Assembly (NCBI RefSeq): GCF_963678635.1
Contig: NC_087068.1
Span: 11,602,027 to 11,662,026, forward strand
Direction: 5' to 3'
Length of the DNA stretch: 60,000 nt
Origin: Symsagittifera roscoffensis
Taxonomy: Eukaryota; Xenacoelomorpha; Acoela; Convolutidae
In this document: in pieces, positions 56,901 to 60,000 of the stretch
Layout of the letters: every line of letters begins with the position of its first letter
Position numbering within the stretch: the first letter of the stretch is position 1
The notes under the pieces: generated by a model
Seen by the model: the letters and a program-made list of their open reading frames with translations, nothing else
Told to the model about the DNA's origin: nothing
The model's database searches: none
Made by a program: the position numbers and the translations under genes

Positions 56901-57837
56901 TAACGTTTCAAAACTTACACTCCGAAACCAAACTACGCAAATTTTCCATTCGTGACCGATTTTTCATTTTAATTTTTGACTTGACTAGTTTTTGAATAGA
57001 AAAAATTTTTAGGTCAATTGGGAAAATTATTCATTTAGACTTTCTCTCAAAAAAAATTGCAAACTGATGGAGCAAAGTTAGCCTATAATTCATTTTCCAG
57101 GGAAAATCAAAGACATCAAAAAACGTGAACAGCAGAGACAATGACTGTTGTTAAAATAAACGTACTCAAAAAAAAAATCCTGGAGAAAATGCTGGTTGGT
57201 TTCTCGAAGTTTTATAATGAAAAAACTGGAACTGTGAATAAAAAAAATTGAATCTCAAAAAATCTGTAAATAAACGAAAACACAAAATTATGATCTTCAA
57301 AATGTACAAAGACAATTTCTTTGTACAGGATGAATCGTGAAATGTTTACTTGTCATGCATCTTTCAAAAGTTTGCGATATATTGACAGCAAACAAAACCT
57401 TATTGACCATACAAGTAATGTTGCAAAAAAAAGAACTTCAAATGAATGCATAAGGTTCAATGGCAGGATTTTTTCAGCCAGAAGACTTTTGCAGTTTTAT
57501 GTTGCGATTTTTGTTCCCGTGATTTCTCCCAAATTTCCAGTAGTGGTTGCATTTTGTTTATATCTAAAAACAAGAAAAAATTTTGAATTCGGGTGTATTT
57601 TTGTTTTTTTTTTCGGTTTTTTTTTGTTTGGCCATAACTTTTCTTAACATTAGTCAAAAAGTCAAATGGTGGACATTTTTAAGCTCATAGCGGGATCTTT
57701 ACCACTATTGGGAGACTACAATCATGCGCGGGATATCCGTATAGATTGTATTTTACTGCACTTTCAACTTAAGAGTTGGCGCGAAAAAAACGGAAAAATT
57801 TGAGAAAAACTAAAGAATATTGAACGACACTAAAAGT
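53933..57837. other. Downstream flank, no gene seen
   Basis: A+T-rich sequence with only short frames on both strands (for example 54415-54720 minus and 55998-56261 minus), none with recognisable content or convincing splice context. I did not find an AATAAA close to the stop at 53932. The 55440-55470 stretch CGCGCTGCGCGCGCTGGC is a local G+C-rich palindromic patch. Confidence 0.45.
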
Positions 57838-58115
57838 TTTCCAAACAAAAGTCCCAGTGTCAAAAAAACCTGGTGTCGAAAGTATTTAAAGCAAGAGCGC
57901 AATTTTACTATAGAAGGAGAAGCCATTAAAAAATGCTTTTTGAAAATTTTTTGCCCAGTTATTGAGATAAAAAACTCCAGAAGTTGAATAGAAACTTTTG
58001 CAAAAAAAAACAAAAACCAAACTTTTGAACTTTATTTTTGAATTTAGTTTTTGCTTTTTTCTATTCTCCTTTCGACAAAAATTCTTGCCAAATCTGCCTA
58101 TTATACTGTGAAAGC
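57838..58115. repeat. Dispersed repeat pair, copy 1
   Basis: About 280 bp related to 59260-59540. Shared landmarks are TCCCAGTGTC, CCTGGTGTCGAAAGTA, AGCAAGAGCGCAA, AAGGAGAAGCCAT, a (A)n/CAAAAACCAAA segment, and TTGCCAAATCTGCCTATTATACTGTGA. No coding capacity; family unknown. Confidence 0.65.
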
Positions 58116-59259
58116 AAGTTTCGTTTTCTTCGTTAAACATGTAAATTTGCTAATATAAGTCGGGTGTCGAAGAATAAAAATTCGCAATTCAACAAAAAAG
58201 TTTAATTCAACCGAGGCTGGCATCTACAATTTTTTTTATAATTAATTATAACATAAAAGTGCCAGTTATGTATAAAGATATGATGTAAGATCCCAATGTT
58301 TTTGTCCGCTAAAGCGTAATAAGTACTTTTTAATTCATATTTTATATTTTGATTTATTTTTTATCATTCTAAATTTAGGTAAGTCTTTCATTTTTTTGGC
58401 ACAAATTCTAGAAATTGAATTTTCTGATGAGTAATTGCAATAAACCTGTCCAGTACTTACATGTTTTGATAGTTTGTTAGACGTCGTTTCATGTTTCTGC
58501 ACGGTTTTTTCTGCTTTTTCACCTGAAAGTTTTGTGTTTTCAGTTAAAAGACAAACAATCTTCAGTAAACGAAGTTTGTTATGAATAATTTTTCAGAATC
58601 ACAAAAATTTGCTACAAAGCCAGGTGATAAAATGCGACATCTTGCGACAACTTACAACTAAATTGAAATCGTCTCAGAATTCTAAAATCCTTTTGTTAGT
58701 TTTATTTATAAGTTATACAAGAGTGCTTAAAAATATCCGGAAAAAACATTGAGTCAAAAGTTAAAACGCGTTTTTTTTTAAATTTGAATGAGTTTGAATG
58801 TTGCCCCATATCAAGTCTATTGTACTTCTTGGCGTTTTTTTTTTCATCATAATTTTGCATTTAAAACATCATAATTTGAGAAAAGCGCATTTTAAACTTT
58901 AAATTTAATGTGTTTTGTCCGGATAATTTATATCACCACTGTAAGCATTGGTTGCTGCATGCTATTTGAAAAAAGGGAGTATACTTGTATTTTAGTTTAA
59001 TATAGTTTTTTTTATCTGTTTTTGTTTTCTGTTCAAAATCAATTGCCACAAGTAATCATGGGAATGGTTCGAGGGTTTCATCACATAAAATCAGGCTCAA
59101 TCGTGACTCGAAAATTATTTAAAAATCCGAAAAAAACTTTTCAATGTCGAGAAAAACTTGTTTGAATTTTTGATTTAATTTACCACGAATGATGATTTTA
59201 ATAAAAGTAATGAAAAACCATATTGAAGGCCTTTCAGTTTTCATGTGGACGATCTAAAA
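58116..59259. other. Noncoding region
   Basis: No gene, RNA or repeat recognised beyond homopolymer runs. Confidence 0.45.
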
Positions 59260-59540
59260 ATTTTCAGAACATGTCCCAGAGTCGAAAAAAAAACCCAGTG
59301 TCGACAGTAATAACAGCAAGCGAGCAAACTTATTATAAAAAAGGATAAGCCATGAAACTTTAGTATTTTTTTTGAAAACTTTTGCCTAATTTTTGTACTG
59401 AAAAACTTCGAAAATTCAAAAAAAAATTGCAAAAAAAAACTTTACAAAATTTTGTTTTTGAGTTTGGTTTTTGTTTTTTTTTCAACCTTTTTTCGTCAAA
59501 AAACCGTCGCCAGATTTGCCTTTTATACTGTGACTGTCGA
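59260..59540. repeat. Dispersed repeat pair, copy 2
   Basis: Same order of landmarks as 57838-58115 in the same orientation: TCCCAGAGTCG, CCCAGTGTCGACAGTA, AGCAAGCGAGCAA, AAGGATAAGCCAT, GTTTTTGAGTTTGGTTTTTG, TTGCCTTTTATACTGTGA. Diverged by many substitutions and small indels. Confidence 0.65.
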
Positions 59541-60000
59541 GTATAACTAACTTTGAGAGGTTTAGCTTAGATCTTTTCACAACACCACACACAGAATAAA
59601 AGACTAACTTGAAAAGAAACATGGAAAAAAATTGAGGTTTTTTGAGAATAAGGTCGGATGATTCTCTGCTTCTTGCACTGCAACCGGCTATCCTTGTTTT
59701 GATTTTTTAAAACCTTACAAACATTTCTTGACTTGAAGTTTTTTAGTTACTCTGTTATCGATAGCTATTTCAGTTGCTCTTGTCATATTTTTTTCAGGAA
59801 AAATTTTCTATAGACTAGCGACTCAGCTGCAGTTGGAGATACTTTTTTGATATTTTTTCAATACAGATTTTACTGGTCGAAAAATTATAGTCAAAATTGA
59901 AAACTATTTTTACAGCAGGTCTAAGATTAATTTCTTATCAAATTTGCAGGAAAAATTGTTTGTGCTGTGGAGGTTGTTGAATTACTTCCCTTCGATTAAT
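59541..60000. other. Noncoding region
   Basis: No recognisable feature up to the window end. Confidence 0.45.

Noticed and set aside
1-60000. CRISPR arrays, bacterial operons, riboswitches, rho-independent terminators
   Set aside because: Nothing of this kind is visible; splice sites, BEL/Pao and Helitron2-like elements indicate an animal nuclear genome.

Overview
The window looks like a piece of an animal (invertebrate) nuclear genome. It is strongly A+T-rich and gene-poor. The few credible coding segments are short exons bounded by GT/GC-AG splice sites. It carries a BEL/Pao retrotransposon (a metazoan superfamily), Helitron2/Helentron-like short elements and PIF1-type helicase relics. No bacterial gene organisation is present. 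I cannot name the species. A run of 200 N (51886-52085) shows this is a scaffold with a gap.

Layout. 1-8.3 kb is almost entirely noncoding: a short direct repeat, a diverged dispersed repeat family (4.3-7.7 kb), two copies of a ~530 bp Helitron2-like element, and one possible exon near 3.3-3.56 kb. At 8.67-11.04 kb three short plus-strand exon candidates appear: a 25-nt micro-exon, a Cys-rich exon and a second Cys-rich exon. Three more plus-strand exons lie at 52.4-53.9 kb and end in an Asn-rich, Pro-rich protein with a hydrophobic, GPI-signal-like C-terminus. Intron phases are compatible at four of the five inter-exon joins, so these may be one secreted/GPI-anchored gene with a ~41 kb intron. 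That is inference, and one join (10490 to 10958) does not fit.

The putative giant intron is a graveyard of mobile DNA, much of it on the minus strand. 11.1-15.35 kb is a decayed BEL/Pao element with recognisable gag, protease, RT, RNase H and integrase, but no clear LTRs. 15.4-21.5 kb holds several diverged repeat families and a tRNA-like relic. 21.66-35.75 kb is a recent head-to-tail duplication of ~7.06 kb. From about 25.6 to 48.5 kb there is a head-to-tail array of five broken units, each encoding on the minus strand an unrecognised multi-block protein region followed by a PIF1-family helicase. One unit is interrupted by a Helitron2-like insertion whose empty site is preserved in a sister unit. 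48.9-51.3 kb holds a minus-strand chain of decayed reading frames including an OTU-protease motif, a combination known from animal Helentrons. 52.1-52.3 kb is a GGAATCCA-type repeat abutting the gap. 54-60 kb shows no gene, only low-complexity DNA and one dispersed repeat pair.

The most interesting objects are the helicase unit array with its unrecognised upstream blocks, the Helitron2-like short element family with a clean insertion site, and the long-intron Cys-rich gene with possible GC-AG introns.
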